DNA of 64,000 nucleotides from Paenibacillus profundus (GTDB taxonomy: Bacteria; Bacillota; Bacilli; Paenibacillales; Paenibacillaceae), in contig NZ_JAJNBZ010000020.1 in the NCBI RefSeq assembly GCF_021369635.1, positions 1 through 64,000 on the forward strand, written 5' to 3'. Each line of letters starts with the position of its first letter. The stretch's first letter is position 1. A program made the position numbers and the translations under genes. This document shows, piece by piece, positions 19,420-27,449 of this stretch. The notes under the pieces were generated by a model, which saw only the letters and a program-made list of their open reading frames with translations, was not told where the DNA came from and searched no databases.

Positions 19420-20733
19420 GTGGGACAAGATGCAGCAAGTTGGCAGGTGACCGCAGCGGTCATCATTTTTTTGGTTTCGTATGCCATCATAATTTCGGAA
19501 AAAATAAACCGAGCGATAATCGCTCTGCTCGGTGCGGTGGCTATGCTAATCCTCCAAATTGTAGATGTGCATACAGCATTTACAACTTATATTGAGTGGA
19601 ATACAATTTTCCTGCTTGTCGGAATGATGATACTCGTCGGCATTACGAACAAGAGCGGGATATTTCAATATGCAGCCGTGAAGGCTGCGCAGAAAGCGAA
19701 AGGAAGACCGATTCGCATATTGATTATTTTATTTCTGCTCACTTCTGTGGGCTCAGCCTTTCTGGATAATGTAACGACTGTCTTATTGATGGTGCCGATT
19801 ACGTTCTCCATTACCCGCATGCTGAAAATCAATCCGGTTCCGTTTCTGATAGCTGAAGTCATTGCTTCAAATATTGGGGGAACGGCAACGCTTATCGGCG
19901 ATCCGCCGAACATTATGATTGGATCTGCCAATAAGCATTTGACGTTTAATATGTTCTTGACCAACTTGGCACCGATTATCGCGGTCATCGTTGTCGCCGT
20001 CATCGGAATGCTAATTCTTATTTATCGCAAGCAACTAAAAGTATCGGATAGCCAGCGACATGCTTTAATGGAATTGTCAGCGGCGTCGTACATTTCTGAT
20101 AAGCGGTTGGTGCGTAAATCTGTGACGGTTCTTCTCCTTACGATCGTTGGCTTCGTCCTGCATTCGGTCATTCATGTAGAAGCAGCTGTCGTCGCCATGG
20201 CAGGAGCTACAGTGTTAATGCTCATCGGTCTGAAAAACGAAGAGGAGCTCGAAGAAGCATTGCACAAAGTGGAGTGGGTCACTATCCTGTTCTTTATCGG
20301 TTTGTTCATCCTCGTTGGCGGATTGATTGAAGCAGGCATTATCAAACAGCTGGCCCAAATGACGCTTAGTATAACAAACGGAGATATGACGAGCACTTCA
20401 ATGCTTGTACTGTGGGTGTCGGGTATTGCGTCGGCAACGATAGATAATATCCCGTTCGTCGCAACGATGATTCCATTGCTTCAGGATGTGGGTACACAAA
20501 TGGGCATTACAGACCCGAACCAGTTAAATCCGCTCTGGTGGTCATTGGCGCTGGGAGCCTGCTTAGGAGGAAACGGAACGCTTATCGGAGCCTCTGCCAA
20601 CGTTATTGTGGCAGGCATGGCGCAGCGCGAAGGCAACGGCTTCAGTTACATGGATTTCCTGAAGATCGGGGCGCCGATTACCATCGTGTCGTTACTCATT
20701 TCTACCGTGTATATTCTACTATTCATCCTGTAA
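19420..20733 (+). CDS. ArsB/NhaD-family ion transporter
   Basis: A 437-residue membrane protein with 10-12 helices of the ion transporter superfamily. Family marks: FLDNVTTVLLMVPITFSI, GGTATLIGDPPNIMIGSAN in the first half, and DNIPFVATMIPLL with GNGTLIGASANVIVAGMA in the second, reflecting the internal two-fold repeat. The GTG at 19420 is 9 nt after GAGGG; the ATG at 19411 directly abuts that site. Possible substrates are arsenite, Na+ or organic anions; no arsR or arsC is adjacent, so an arsenic role is not supported. Confidence 0.85.
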   Translation: MGQDAASWQVTAAVIIFLVSYAIIISEKINRAIIALLGAVAMLILQIVDVHTAFTTYIEWNTIFLLVGMMILVGITNKSGIFQYAAVKAAQKAKGRPIRILIILFLLTSVGSAFLDNVTTVLLMVPITFSITRMLKINPVPFLIAEVIASNIGGTATLIGDPPNIMIGSANKHLTFNMFLTNLAPIIAVIVVAVIGMLILIYRKQLKVSDSQRHALMELSAASYISDKRLVRKSVTVLLLTIVGFVLHSVIHVEAAVVAMAGATVLMLIGLKNEEELEEALHKVEWVTILFFIGLFILVGGLIEAGIIKQLAQMTLSITNGDMTSTSMLVLWVSGIASATIDNIPFVATMIPLLQDVGTQMGITDPNQLNPLWWSLALGACLGGNGTLIGASANVIVAGMAQREGNGFSYMDFLKIGAPITIVSLLISTVYILLFIL

Positions 20734-20917
20734 CTTTTGATCTCGATATGTATTAACTCCACTCCTCCTTCTTCGAGGGATGTGCGCAACAGGAAGAAAG
20801 CGGATGGGAATATTTCAATAACTAAATGCTGAATGCCTTAGCGAAACGGCGGTCAGAATACCAATGAATGCGGCTTTCGCAATCCGACAATATCGGTACG
20901 CGAGGAGGGTGTTACAT

Positions 20918-21736
20918 ATGGAAATCTGGACCGTCGTTGTTCGTACGGTCGTCATGTATTTTACGGTGTTCATCGTGCTTCGTTTGATGGGAAAACGGGA
21001 AATCGGCAAGCTGTCCGTATTTGACCTCGTCATTTCCATTATGATTGCTGATGTTGCGGTATTTGTCATTGAGGACAAGAATCGGCCTTACTGGGAAGGA
21101 TTTGTGCCCATAGGTGTGTTAATCATCATCCAAATCAGTCTGTCCTTTATGTCGTTGAAAAGTAGAAGGCTGCGGCTTCTTTTTGACGGGTTCCCGAGTA
21201 TTGTAATAGCGAATGGGAATTTAAATCGGAAAGAAATGAGTAAGCAACGGTATAACCTGGATGATTTAATGCAGCAGTTGCGTGAACAAGGCATCGATAA
21301 TTTCGAGGACGTGAAGTATGCGATCCTGGAATCAACGGGGAAGCTGACCGTGTTCCTTATGGAGAATGCCAGCAGCTCCAACGGGCAGTCCAGCGGCGCC
21401 GATGATTCGGATTATCCGGATATAATGGGCATGTCCAGCGGCTCCTCAACATCAGGTGATGACAGTTCGGAAGCGTCCGCTGCAAATTCTTCAAGCAATA
21501 CTAAACAGAAGAAGAAGCCTACCCTGCCCCAGCCCGATCGCTTTCGGTTTGCAACCTTACCTCTTCCCCTTATCATGGACGGTAAGGTGCAGGATGATAA
21601 TCTACAAAGCATTAATAAGACGCGATTTTGGTTGAAAAATCAACTTCAGTTAAAAGGTGTAAACGAATTTAAACAAGTATTTTTCTGTTCAATTGATCAT
21701 AAAGGGCATATGTTCATCGATCGGAAACAACCATAA
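20918..21736 (+). CDS. DUF421 (YetF-type) membrane protein, YrbG-like
   Basis: A 272-residue protein with three N-terminal membrane helices (MEIWTVVVRTVVMYF, LRLMGKREIGKLSVFDLVIS, GVLIIIQISLSFMSL), then a soluble YetF domain starting at RRLRLLFDGFPSIVIANG. Between the two parts of the YetF domain (about residues 150-200) is a serine-rich, low-complexity insertion (SSGSSTSGDDSSEASAANSS) not expected in the family core. ATG 20918 follows GAGGAGG. Position before spoVB matches Bacillus yrbG. Function unknown; some relatives are linked to spore membranes. Confidence 0.78.
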   Translation: MEIWTVVVRTVVMYFTVFIVLRLMGKREIGKLSVFDLVISIMIADVAVFVIEDKNRPYWEGFVPIGVLIIIQISLSFMSLKSRRLRLLFDGFPSIVIANGNLNRKEMSKQRYNLDDLMQQLREQGIDNFEDVKYAILESTGKLTVFLMENASSSNGQSSGADDSDYPDIMGMSSGSSTSGDDSSEASAANSSSNTKQKKKPTLPQPDRFRFATLPLPLIMDGKVQDDNLQSINKTRFWLKNQLQLKGVNEFKQVFFCSIDHKGHMFIDRKQP

Positions 21737-21775
21737 GAGGTTCTCCAAAAAGCCCCTTTTGACTACGAGCATAGG
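21736..21775 (-). repeat. Dispersed intergenic repeat, copy F (right end only)
   Basis: Inverted copy of the repeat right end: read on the minus strand, GTCAAAAGGGGCTTTTTG then GAGAACCTCT. It fills exactly the gap between the convergent DUF421 and spoVB genes. Confidence 0.65.
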
Positions 21776-23359
21776 TTATTTATGGTGCGGCTTCGGGGCG
21801 AACCACTGCCGGAGCAAAGGAAGCCGCGCCAAATCATCGCGATCAATGAGACGCATCAGGATAAGCAATAGAAGATAAACGACCACCCCAGCCAGGCATG
21901 AAACGATAAACTTGGCTAAAAATTGCCCCGAAGCTGCAGGAAAGTGCGTGTATACGGCCTGCATGCACCCCGCAGTAATAATCATCGCGGCAGCTACTTT
22001 TAAAAAGTCCATCCAAGGCATTTTGAGCTTTATATGATGAATGACCCCTATCCCATGAAGCATAGTGACGACAACCGTATTAATACATATAGCGATGACT
22101 GCACCATAGATGCCAAGACTTGGATTTGAAGTAAGCTGGACGATAAGAATGATCTTCAGCGCTGCTCCGATAAATGTATTTACCAATGCCGTGCCGGGAC
22201 GTTCAAGCGCTTGCAAGGCGGCTTGAAGTGGAGCCTGCAAGTAAATGAAGACGGCGATGGGGGCCATCCATTTTAACATAGGCGCGACGCTCACATCGTT
22301 ATAGAGCAGCGCACATAATGGAAGCGCCAATACGAACATGGCGACGGCAAACGGAGCGCCGCTGACTAGAGCGAGCCGCAGCGCTTGATGGATGCGCTTA
22401 TGAATCGTCTCCATATCTTTGCGTCCTAATGCCTCAGACAGAGAAGGGACCAAGGAGACAGCCAGAGAATACGTCAATGCGCCCGGTAAGGTAAGTATAG
22501 GGATAATCATACCTTGCAAGGCTCCATATTGAGCGGTGGCAACTGCGGTAACGACACCCGCCATGGCTAAGCTTCGCGCAATCGTAATGGATTCCAATAA
22601 ATAGGACAAGGAGCCGATGAGTCTTCCTCCGGTCACAGGCAGCGCAATATGGAGCAGGCGTGACATTTCGCTGCGTTGGTCTGCAGCAGGCTGCTCTGTC
22701 TTGACTTCATCGTCCGCTGCGGTCTGCTTCCGAGCAGAGCGCATGAGAAACATTAACACGAGCAGTCCCCCTAATTCACCAACAACGACGCCTGCCATGG
22801 CGCCTGCGGCAGCCCACTCGAGGCCATAGGGCAGGAGCATATATGCAAAGACGATGACGGCGACAATGCGGATGAGCGTCTCCGTGACTTGCGACATCGC
22901 GGTGGGGACCATGTTCTGCATGCCTTGAAAATAACCGCGCAGCACGGAAGAGATGGCGACGAACACAATGATCGGAGTCATCACGAGAAATGTATAATAG
23001 ACCCGGCTGTCCGTCAGCAGCTTGGACGTAATCCATGGGGCCAGCACGACGTAGAGGACGGAGAAGATGATACCAGCGCTAACAGTGAGCCGCATGGCGG
23101 TCACTACAATTCTGCGAACGCGCTGCTTGTCCCCCGTAGCATCCGCCTCAGCGATAAGCTTGGCCACTGCTAGCGGAACTCCGCCTGTAATGAGTGTAAT
23201 GATGACGATAAGAAACGGATAACCTAGCTGATAAATGCCTACTCCTTCTGCCCCGATAATGCGCGGAAGGGTAATGCGAGGTATAAACCCGAGAATCCGA
23301 TTAATAATGCCTGCGGCCAATAAGATTAACGTTCCTTGTATAAACGATTGCTTTTTCAC
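21776..23359 (-). CDS. spoVB: Stage V sporulation protein B-like polysaccharide flippase
   Basis: A 527-residue membrane protein with about 14 helices of the MOP/MATE flippase superfamily. The N-terminus FIQGTLILLAAGIINRILGF and the stretch TLPRIIGAEGVGIYQLGYPF are typical of SpoVB, the protein required for spore cortex synthesis, presumed to flip lipid-linked precursors. GTG start at 23359 with GAGGGATG upstream. A charged, low-complexity loop (about 205-225, KQTAADDEVKTEQPAADQ) separates the two halves. Position between yrbG-like and comN genes agrees with Bacillus. Confidence 0.9.
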   Translation of the reverse strand: MKKQSFIQGTLILLAAGIINRILGFIPRITLPRIIGAEGVGIYQLGYPFLIVIITLITGGVPLAVAKLIAEADATGDKQRVRRIVVTAMRLTVSAGIIFSVLYVVLAPWITSKLLTDSRVYYTFLVMTPIIVFVAISSVLRGYFQGMQNMVPTAMSQVTETLIRIVAVIVFAYMLLPYGLEWAAAGAMAGVVVGELGGLLVLMFLMRSARKQTAADDEVKTEQPAADQRSEMSRLLHIALPVTGGRLIGSLSYLLESITIARSLAMAGVVTAVATAQYGALQGMIIPILTLPGALTYSLAVSLVPSLSEALGRKDMETIHKRIHQALRLALVSGAPFAVAMFVLALPLCALLYNDVSVAPMLKWMAPIAVFIYLQAPLQAALQALERPGTALVNTFIGAALKIILIVQLTSNPSLGIYGAVIAICINTVVVTMLHGIGVIHHIKLKMPWMDFLKVAAAMIITAGCMQAVYTHFPAASGQFLAKFIVSCLAGVVVYLLLLILMRLIDRDDLARLPLLRQWFAPKPHHK

Positions 23360-23558
23360 GGTTCATCCCTCTTCCGAAGCGGACTTGTCTACCTGTTATA
23401 TCCATAGATATGCGGTTGTCCCTATTCCATGCCGATTCGTTCCTATGAATGTCGTGCTGCAGGCAAGTTTTCTTTTTCTTACGCATGGAAAAGATGTGGA
23501 GCAGGAATTCGGCACAGTGAGGTCGAATGTTGTCATAATTAGAAAGGGGATGTGCGGC

Positions 23559-23864
23559 ATGTCTGAGCTGTATACCGAACAAGAGCGCATTGAGGCTATC
23601 GAGCTGTGCTGCATCAGTAAGGCGGAAGAGCTAAGGCTGCTTGGCTATGAGTACGTAACGGGAGAAGATGTATGGGAATGCGTCAGTGCAAAGTATAAAA
23701 AAAATAATGACAAGCCGGCGCTGCATCGCGTCGTGAATGACATACTGTCTTTAAAATCAACGCAATTTATGAACTATATGACCATGGCGGCTTTCCGGGG
23801 GGAACCATTTAATGGAGGTTGTTCAAAAAACCTTTTATCACGAACTAATATAGGTGAAAGCTAA
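23559..23864 (+). CDS. comN: Post-transcriptional regulator ComN
   Basis: A 101-residue protein with the ComN-family core YTEQERIEAIELCCISKAEE, LRLLGYEYVTGEDVWECV and LHRVVNDILSLKSTQFMNYM. In B. subtilis ComN (YrzD) controls comE mRNA post-transcriptionally and lies between spoVB and secDF, as here. ATG 23559 is 9 nt after AAAGGGG. The last 15 or so residues (CSKNLLSRTNIGES) are encoded by a copy of the dispersed repeat and look foreign to the family. Confidence 0.85.
   Translation: MSELYTEQERIEAIELCCISKAEELRLLGYEYVTGEDVWECVSAKYKKNNDKPALHRVVNDILSLKSTQFMNYMTMAAFRGEPFNGGCSKNLLSRTNIGES
23814..23844 (-). repeat. Dispersed intergenic repeat, copy E, inside the end of comN
   Basis: Minus-strand reading TTCGTGATAAAAGGTTTTTT then GAACAACCTCC, the right end of the repeat family. 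It is read through by comN. Confidence 0.75.
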
Positions 23865-23893
23865 CCATGTAAAACAGAAACGCAGCTCATCAT

Positions 23894-23916
23894 GCTCCGA
23901 TAAGGAGCTTTTCTTC
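23894..23916 (+). terminator. Terminator after comN
   Basis: Short GC stem GCTCC/GGAGC with loop GATAA, followed by TTTTCTTCT. Confidence 0.5.
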
Positions 23917-24018
23917 TGCAAACAAAAATAATAATTTTTTCCATGAAAATAGCGTGGAAACAGTATGTACTACGGCACAAGAGCACAGTGAATCCCGTTA
24001 TCGCCATGATCCGTAAAA

Positions 24019-24047
24019 TTGACTCGAAAAATGACCGCCGATATAAT
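24019..24047 (+). promoter_or_regulatory. Sigma-A promoter of secDF
   Basis: TTGACT (24019-24024), 17-nt spacer, perfect TATAAT (24042-24047), 35 bp before the secD start. Confidence 0.75.
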
Positions 24048-24082
24048 AGGAATATTGAATATGAAAGGGGACTTGGGACGAT

Positions 24083-25351
24083 ATGAAAAGGGTGCTCGCA
24101 TTCCTGCTCATCGTTGTTGTATCGCTAGGCGTTATTGTTTGGACTAGCCCTTCGATAGTCAACAACATACGTCTCGGACTCGATTTGAAGGGCGGATTTG
24201 AGATTTTATATCAAGCATCGCCACTTGAACCGGGCGGGAAGATTACATCTGAGGCGCTGAGACAAACGGCAAGAAGCTTAGACAAGCGGATTAACGCGAC
24301 AGGGACTAGTGAACCGGAAATTACGATTGAAGGTTCGGATCGTATCCGCGTAAAAATTGCCGACGTAAAAAACGAAGAGGAAGTACGCAAAAGATTGAAA
24401 GAACCTTCCGTGCTGACATTCCGCAGCTCTGACGGTTGTAAAGAAGCGACGGATTACTGCAAAGTGGAGTTGAAAGGTACGGACTTTGTAGAAGGTGGAG
24501 CAAGCGTTGTGTTCAATGATCTCCAGCAGCCGATCGTAGCGATTAAACTGAAGGATGCCAGCAAGTTCTCGGAAATTACGAAACGGTTGGCTTCCTTGGC
24601 ACCGGAACAACGGAATCGCCTTGCCATTTTCATGGACGAGCATTTGATTTCCGATCCGGCAGTCAGCTACGAAATTTCAGGCGGGGAAGCAACCATTACG
24701 GGTCAACGCACGAACGAGGAAGCGAACGAGCTTCGGGATACGATTAATTTAGGGGCGTTGCCGCTGAAGCTGACCGAGAAATACTCGCAAAGCGTTGCTG
24801 CAACACTCGGTAAATTGTCACTCGATCAGACCGTGAAAGCGGGCTTAATCGGCACAGCGCTTATCCTTCTATTCATGCTGATCGTGTATCGCTTGCCTGG
24901 CGTCATCGCAAGCTTCTCGCTTATTCTGTTCACGTGGATGCTGCTCATCGTGTTCTGGCTATCCGAGATTACGCTCACATTGCCCGGGATTGCGGCATTT
25001 ATTTTGGGGCTCGGGATGGCCGTGGATGCCAATATTATTACGTACGAACGGATTAAGGAAGAGCTTCGCAGCGGCAAATCGATTAACTCTTCCATGAAAG
25101 CCGGTTCCAAGAACTCCTTCCGTACGATTATGGATGCGAACATCACGACGATTATTGCTGGTGTCGTAATGTACGTTCTTGGAGAAAGCCAAGTTAAGGG
25201 CTTCGCGCTCATATTGATGATGACTGTTATCGTCAGTATCTTTACGAACGTGTTCCTCTCCCGTATTTTCCTGCACATGCTTGTGAAAGCACATGTGTTG
25301 ACCAAACCGGGATATTTCGGCGTAAAGGAGAGTGAAATCCGTGCGCTTTAA
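24083..25351 (+). CDS. secD: Protein translocase subunit SecD
   Basis: A 422-residue protein. The first helix (about 5-22) is followed by the large extracytoplasmic P1 region starting at GLDLKGGFEILYQ, then five helices with FILGLGMAVDANIITYERIK, the conserved motif lining the proton path. SecDF uses proton flow to pull preproteins through SecYEG. Bacillus subtilis has a fused SecDF; here the two are separate genes overlapping by 11 nt. Confidence 0.97.
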   Translation: MKRVLAFLLIVVVSLGVIVWTSPSIVNNIRLGLDLKGGFEILYQASPLEPGGKITSEALRQTARSLDKRINATGTSEPEITIEGSDRIRVKIADVKNEEEVRKRLKEPSVLTFRSSDGCKEATDYCKVELKGTDFVEGGASVVFNDLQQPIVAIKLKDASKFSEITKRLASLAPEQRNRLAIFMDEHLISDPAVSYEISGGEATITGQRTNEEANELRDTINLGALPLKLTEKYSQSVAATLGKLSLDQTVKAGLIGTALILLFMLIVYRLPGVIASFSLILFTWMLLIVFWLSEITLTLPGIAAFILGLGMAVDANIITYERIKEELRSGKSINSSMKAGSKNSFRTIMDANITTIIAGVVMYVLGESQVKGFALILMMTVIVSIFTNVFLSRIFLHMLVKAHVLTKPGYFGVKESEIRAL

Positions 25352-26252
25352 GGGAACATTCAACTTTGTTCATTCCAGCAAGTATTTCTTTATCTTTTCC
25401 ATCGTCATTACGATTCTTGGGGCGGTAGCACTCGGCGTATTTGGCTTGAATTACGGCGTTGACTTCAGTTCGGGCACGAATGTGGATATCACTTCGACGA
25501 AGACGATAGAGAAGACTCAGGTTGACGATTTGCTGAAATCGTATGATTTCAAGAAGGAACCCATTATTACGACGGGGGCCGAACGGATGACCATTCGCTT
25601 TAGCGAAGTGTTGACCGAGCCGCAAGAGAAGCAGTTTAAAGCTGATTTCAACAAGATTGATCCCGGGGCTTCCTTCGAAATCAGTACAGTTGACGTTGAG
25701 ATCGCACGTGAGCTGCAGCGCAACGCGCTGCTTGCTGTCGGGATTGCCAGCTTAGGAATTATTCTTTACGTCAGCATCCGGTTCGAATGGCGCTTTGCGG
25801 TCTCGGCGGTTGTAGCCCTGCTGCATGACGCATTCATGGTTATCAGCTTGTTCTCAATTCTCAGGCTTGAGGTTAACCTGCCGTTCATCATTGCGATTCT
25901 GACGATTATAGGTTATTCCATCAACGATACGATCGTTATTTTTGACCGTATACGAGAAAATCTGCGGTTTTCAAAAGTTAAAAACATTCATGACCTGGCA
26001 CACTTGGTCAATGACAGCATCTATCAGACGCTGACTCGTTCTATTAATACGGTGTTGACCGTGCTGGTTGCGGCACTCTGCTTGTTCATCTTCGGCAGTG
26101 AGTCGATTCGCATGTTCTCACTAGCGATTCTGTTCGGCTTGGGATTCGGTGCGTACTCCTCCATCTTCATCGCGAGCCCGCTCTGGGTTGTACTGAAGAG
26201 CAAGGAGAAAAAGAAACCGAAGGCATCTACCAAGACACAGCAAGCACAATAA
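25341..26252 (+). CDS. secF: Protein translocase subunit SecF
   Basis: A 303-residue protein with one N-terminal helix, a short extracytoplasmic domain beginning NYGVDFSSGTNVDI, and five helices including IGYSINDTIVIFDRIRENLR, the SecF signature. GTG start at 25341, 10 nt after AAAGGAG and inside the end of secD, so translation is coupled; the in-frame GTG at 25332 is too close to the site. The tail KSKEKKKPKASTKTQQAQ is charged. Confidence 0.97.
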   Translation: MRFKGTFNFVHSSKYFFIFSIVITILGAVALGVFGLNYGVDFSSGTNVDITSTKTIEKTQVDDLLKSYDFKKEPIITTGAERMTIRFSEVLTEPQEKQFKADFNKIDPGASFEISTVDVEIARELQRNALLAVGIASLGIILYVSIRFEWRFAVSAVVALLHDAFMVISLFSILRLEVNLPFIIAILTIIGYSINDTIVIFDRIRENLRFSKVKNIHDLAHLVNDSIYQTLTRSINTVLTVLVAALCLFIFGSESIRMFSLAILFGLGFGAYSSIFIASPLWVVLKSKEKKKPKASTKTQQAQ

Positions 26253-26361
26253 GGACGAATTGGCATTGCATAATTGCGAAGTCAATGCTGCCTATTTCAC
26301 TTGCGTGAAATAGCAAAAATTTTCGTTTCTTCTCATATTTGGGAGGAAAGAAACATACGAT

Positions 26362-26390
26362 AAAGCCGCGTCCGTTTGTGACGCGGCTTT
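26362..26390 (+). terminator. Hairpin after secF
   Basis: Perfect 11-bp stem AAAGCCGCGTC/GACGCGGCTTT with a 7-nt loop. There is no long T run after it, so it is either a weak terminator or an mRNA 3' stabiliser. Confidence 0.55.
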
Positions 26391-26476
26391 GGCGTTGTGC
26401 GGCAGCGTGCCTCTCATCGGTTGAAGATCAAGCTGCCAACGCCACAGACATAATGTGATACAAACGAGGGATGTAA

Positions 26477-27427
26477 ATGTCTACTGACCGTTTTGCCAAA
26501 GCTGAGACAGGTGCATGGATAGGGATCATCGGAAATGTCGTTCTTGCTGCAGTGAAAGGAGCTGCCGGCTTTTTGTCCGGAAGTCAAGCACTTATCGCTG
26601 ATGCATTCCACTCCGCCTCCGATGTAGCAGGCTCCTTTGCCGTGCTCATTGGGTTAAAGGCTGCCAAGCGTCCGCCGGATAAGGATCATCCCTACGGACA
26701 TGGAAAAGCGGAATCGATTGCGGCCATTATCGTCTCGGTATTGCTCCTTGTCGTTGGACTTGAGCTGGCGATTTCTGCGGTCAAATCGATTTGGAACGGA
26801 CAAGTGGAAATACCGAAATGGTATGCACTCGCGGCAATTATGTTATCCATTGTGGCCAAAGAAGGAATGTTCCAGTATAAATATCGTTTAGGCAAAAGAC
26901 TCTCTTCCCAAGCTCTTATCGCGAATGCATGGGAGCATCGCTCGGACGTGTATTCGTCCATCGCGGCGTTAATCGGAGTCGGCGCAGCGATGATTGGGGG
27001 GCAGCTCAACATTGGTTGGCTGCTGTACATGGACCCTGCTGCGGGTGCCGCTGTTGCTGTACTAGTATTGCATATGGGCTATAAACTTGTCATGGATTCC
27101 ATCCATTCGACGATGGATCATGTCCTTCACGACGAAGAAGCTAATCCGCTCATCCGTGCGGTGCAAACGGTTGATGGTGTTATTACCGTTGATGAGCTGC
27201 GCGCACGGGAGCATGGTCATTACGTCATCGTAGATGTTAAAATAAGCGTAAATCCGCGCATGACGGTAGCTGAAGGACATATGATCGCCAAGCGGGTCAA
27301 AAATCATTTGCTGCAGCGCTTTTTACACGTTGCCGATGTCTTTGTTCATGTGAATCCGTTCGATCCTGGGTATCCTTACCGAATGCAGGATCAAGTCCGG
27401 GAGGACACGACAACCTTATTGCAATAG
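26477..27427 (+). CDS. Cation diffusion facilitator family transporter
   Basis: A 316-residue protein with about six helices and a C-terminal cytoplasmic domain. Metal-binding motifs are intact: ALIADAFHSASDVAGSF (HxxxD of helix II), PPDKDHPYGHGKAESIA, and ANAWEHRSDVYSSIAALIG (HxxxD of helix V). The C-terminal CDF dimerisation domain holds HDEEANPLIRAVQTVDGV. Exports Zn, Mn, Fe or a similar divalent cation in exchange for protons; the ion cannot be assigned from sequence. Lies 23 nt before recJ, so the two may be co-transcribed. Confidence 0.9.
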   Translation: MSTDRFAKAETGAWIGIIGNVVLAAVKGAAGFLSGSQALIADAFHSASDVAGSFAVLIGLKAAKRPPDKDHPYGHGKAESIAAIIVSVLLLVVGLELAISAVKSIWNGQVEIPKWYALAAIMLSIVAKEGMFQYKYRLGKRLSSQALIANAWEHRSDVYSSIAALIGVGAAMIGGQLNIGWLLYMDPAAGAAVAVLVLHMGYKLVMDSIHSTMDHVLHDEEANPLIRAVQTVDGVITVDELRAREHGHYVIVDVKISVNPRMTVAEGHMIAKRVKNHLLQRFLHVADVFVHVNPFDPGYPYRMQDQVREDTTTLLQ

Positions 27428-27449
27428 ATGTTGATAAAGGAGAGGAAGG

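Noticed and set aside
19420-20733. Arsenite efflux (ars) locus
   Set aside because: The transporter belongs to the ArsB/NhaD superfamily, but no arsR, arsC or arsenate gene is adjacent; the ArsR-family gene at 44216 is 24 kb away.
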